Below, one piece after another: positions 56,024-57,447 of a stretch of DNA of 57,447 nucleotides. The notes below the pieces were generated by a model. The model saw only the letters and a program-made list of their open reading frames with translations. It searched no databases and was not told the origin of the DNA. The stretch lies in the NCBI GenBank assembly GCA_039819065.1, contig JBCBSS010000026.1, positions 1 through 57,447 on the forward strand, written 5' to 3'. Made by a program: the position numbers and the translations under genes. This stretch comes from JBCBSS01 sp039819065 (GTDB lineage Bacteria; Bacteroidota; Bacteroidia; Cytophagales; Cyclobacteriaceae). Numbering within the stretch: the first letter of the stretch is position 1; every line of letters begins with the position of its first letter.

Positions 56024-56844
56024 TTTGTCTTTAACAGTTGGTGGGCTTCCCTATCCGCTTCTCCCCGTTCGGAATCTTCCCAGGTTCTGAATAGTTTCTT
56101 ACCCAGTAAGTCCCTGGGATAGAACATATTATTGGCGAAACTGCTATCGTCAATAGCGTCAGTTTTGACTAAAGCTGCCAGCTCAAAACACCAATAACCG
56201 AAAAAGCCGAGGTCATCGCTCAGATGTCGGTCATACCAAAAGGCGTTACTCATACTATGATAGTAGGTATCGAGAAACTTATTGATATATTCAATTTTCT
56301 TCGGTTCGCTTTCTGCCCTGATGGCCCTCATCAAAAACTCATACTTTTCCGCATAAATGATCTTAGTCGGTATAGTTCTGCTGGGTACTTGGTCAGCAAT
56401 GAGATACTCATAAATAAAATCTACTTCCTCATTGCCGATTTCGTTGATCAAAACTTCCCAGGTGCGGGTATCGACATCCAGCAAGTGACCGAGAGAAACC
56501 AGCCAAAGTGCTACCTGATAATCGTCGAAGATTTGAAAGTCATAAGTCTCAGCGTTGGGTTGAGCGTTATATTCCTGTAAAGCTTTGATGGTGTCCAGGT
56601 ATGTCTTTTTGAGAGAAGCCACATCCTCTCCACGTGAGTATTGCATCACCATCAACTCAAGTTGAGAGTTAAAGATCGTATATCTTAAGCTGGTTCTTTC
56701 TTCTACTTCCATCAGATCATTATCGGCGCTGTGTATGAACCTTGGAATGGTATCTACCGCGTCCTGAACATGTTGATCGAACCAAGTCTGATCTTTAAAT
56801 ACTTCTCTTTTTAGCATTATATCATACAGTCTTAAGGTGTTCAA
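56020..56844 (-). CDS. PoNi-like immunity protein (DUF1910/DUF1911)
   Basis: A protein of 274 residues. Seen: an N-terminal helical part (about 10-95, MLKREVFKDQTWFDQHV, LELMVMQYSRGEDVASLKK) of DUF1910 type and a C-terminal DUF1911 part with FWYDRHLSDDLGFFGYWCFE, AALVKTDAIDDSS and FYPRDLLG, the hallmark of the family. These proteins (now called PoNi) are cognate immunity proteins of PoNe-type DNase toxins of polymorphic and type VI/VII systems. It overlaps the upstream gene by 23 bp and the downstream one by 4 bp. No PoNe nuclease is visible in the window, so its target is open. Confidence 0.75.
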   Translation of the reverse strand: MNTLRLYDIMLKREVFKDQTWFDQHVQDAVDTIPRFIHSADNDLMEVEERTSLRYTIFNSQLELMVMQYSRGEDVASLKKTYLDTIKALQEYNAQPNAETYDFQIFDDYQVALWLVSLGHLLDVDTRTWEVLINEIGNEEVDFIYEYLIADQVPSRTIPTKIIYAEKYEFLMRAIRAESEPKKIEYINKFLDTYYHSMSNAFWYDRHLSDDLGFFGYWCFELAALVKTDAIDDSSFANNMFYPRDLLGKKLFRTWEDSERGEADREAHQLLKTK

Positions 56845-57447
56845 CTAGTTTATTATATTGTTCCAGGTATCGAGGTATCACACCCTCAAAATTCTCCTTG
56901 TAGGCTTCAACCAAGTTTTCGTAATCAGGATTTTGATTTAATCTGGCCAGGGTAAGGCTGTAAATCGGTCTGATAAACTCAGGTCCTTTATGGATTGTAG
57001 GTTTATTAGGGTCTGCATTAATGGCTTCATCTAATTTAGAGATGTCATTATACTGATCAAAGTAGTTTAACCCTTCCTGTCGTATGAATTTCTTGAACAA
57101 TTCGATCGACTGCTCCACATCTTGTTCTGAGAATACTTTATACTCCAAACCATTCTCTCCTTTAAGGTCACCGAAATTGACCATGGAAGTGCATGTTTTA
57201 AGCTTACCTTCTTCAGTCATCTGAAGAAACTTTGTCGCTATATTTTCGACCTCATCCAAACGTATACCAAGTGTGAAGTTGATTCTAAATTCTGGCTCGT
57301 AGTCAGACAGCATGAAAAGTACCTGATGAAAACCAAAGTCCGTTTCTTTCAAAAACTCGTCTTTACCTTTGTAAGCTTTAAAACCTAACTCTTTGAAAAA
57401 AGGGGTCAGCAATTTAAAAACCTGGTTCTTTACATCCTTCTTGGTCA
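56822..57447 (-). CDS. unknown protein at the right edge, start codon probably cut
   Basis: At least 208 residues, open to the edge. The last two bases of the window read TG on this strand, just before ACCAAGAAGGAT, so one base beyond the edge would complete an ATG/GTG/TTG start (xTG-TKKDVKNQVFKLL). The only in-window ordinary start is a TTG at 57412. The N-terminal part (LLTPFFKELGFKAYKGKDEF, FRINFTLGI) faintly recalls DUF4304-type proteins; I do not claim it. It overlaps the PoNi-like gene by 23 bp, so it belongs to the same unit. Confidence 0.7.
   Translation of the reverse strand, partial: TKKDVKNQVFKLLTPFFKELGFKAYKGKDEFLKETDFGFHQVLFMLSDYEPEFRINFTLGIRLDEVENIATKFLQMTEEGKLKTCTSMVNFGDLKGENGLEYKVFSEQDVEQSIELFKKFIRQEGLNYFDQYNDISKLDEAINADPNKPTIHKGPEFIRPIYSLTLARLNQNPDYENLVEAYKENFEGVIPRYLEQYNKLVEHLKTV

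Noticed and set aside
46017..57447. Complete eCIS or prophage
   Set aside because: No sheath, tube, baseplate, integrase or portal genes are inside the window; only cargo-like genes are seen.

Overview
The window is chromosomal DNA of a member of the Bacteroidota, most likely the order Cytophagales (Roseivirga/Fulvivirga-like; this placement is inference). The evidence is a type IX secretion (T9SS) C-terminal sorting domain, DUF1573 and MORN-variant proteins, a TlpA-like lipoprotein with DUF4369, a MetH split into two genes, promoters of the TTTG / TAnnTTTG type, weak or absent Shine-Dalgarno sequences, and moderate to low GC.

Layout. 0-4.7 kb: the 3' part of a BlaR1-like M56 peptidase with a TonB C-terminal domain, then a secreted TPR-CHAT protease-like protein. 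4.7-10.1 kb (minus): alaS - gatB - thioredoxin lipoprotein. 10.2-16.0 kb (plus): two tandem membrane-anchored M23 peptidases, a CapA-like lipoprotein, a MerR-type regulator, dprA, and a DnaJ-TM-TPR protein. 16.0-22.7 kb (minus): a TPR protein, an HMG-CoA-lyase-like enzyme, and metF - metH (C-terminal part) - metH (homocysteine domain), the met genes headed by a clear SAM-I riboswitch. 22.8-28.0 kb: ppx and ppk1 (convergent, 8 bp overlap), then gyrB. 28-34.4 kb: an LRR protein, a CoA-binding protein, a COG2509 flavoprotein and a MORN-repeat protein. 33.4-35.7 kb: divergent tryptophan 2,3-dioxygenase and glutaryl-CoA dehydrogenase. 35.8-40.7 kb (minus): a large T9SS-exported BNR-type protein coupled to a small lipoprotein, and a DUF1573 protein. 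40.8-45.9 kb: trpS, hppD, a phosphohexomutase and two uncharacterised small proteins. No tRNA, rRNA, CRISPR array or insertion sequence was seen.

46.0-57.4 kb (minus) is the accessory part and runs off the right edge. From upstream to downstream it encodes an unknown protein (cut by the edge), a PoNi-like (DUF1910/DUF1911) immunity protein, an acidic helical protein, a DUF4157 protein with an internal HELMH zincin, a 1795-residue protein with two DUF4157 modules, an internal HELVH zincin and an HNH-like C-terminus, and, after a terminator, a cytoplasmic-looking NodB-type deacetylase whose gene overlaps that of a lipoprotein. DUF4157 proteins are typical cargo or toxins of extracellular contractile injection systems (eCIS) and of polymorphic toxin loci, so this looks like a toxin/cargo and immunity module. 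No structural eCIS gene is inside the window, so the delivery machine is unproven.

Metabolic links: tryptophan dioxygenase, glutaryl-CoA dehydrogenase, 4-hydroxyphenylpyruvate dioxygenase and the HMG-CoA-lyase-like enzyme all fit amino-acid catabolism. The met genes form a methionine regeneration unit under SAM control, and ppx/ppk1 form a polyphosphate turnover pair.
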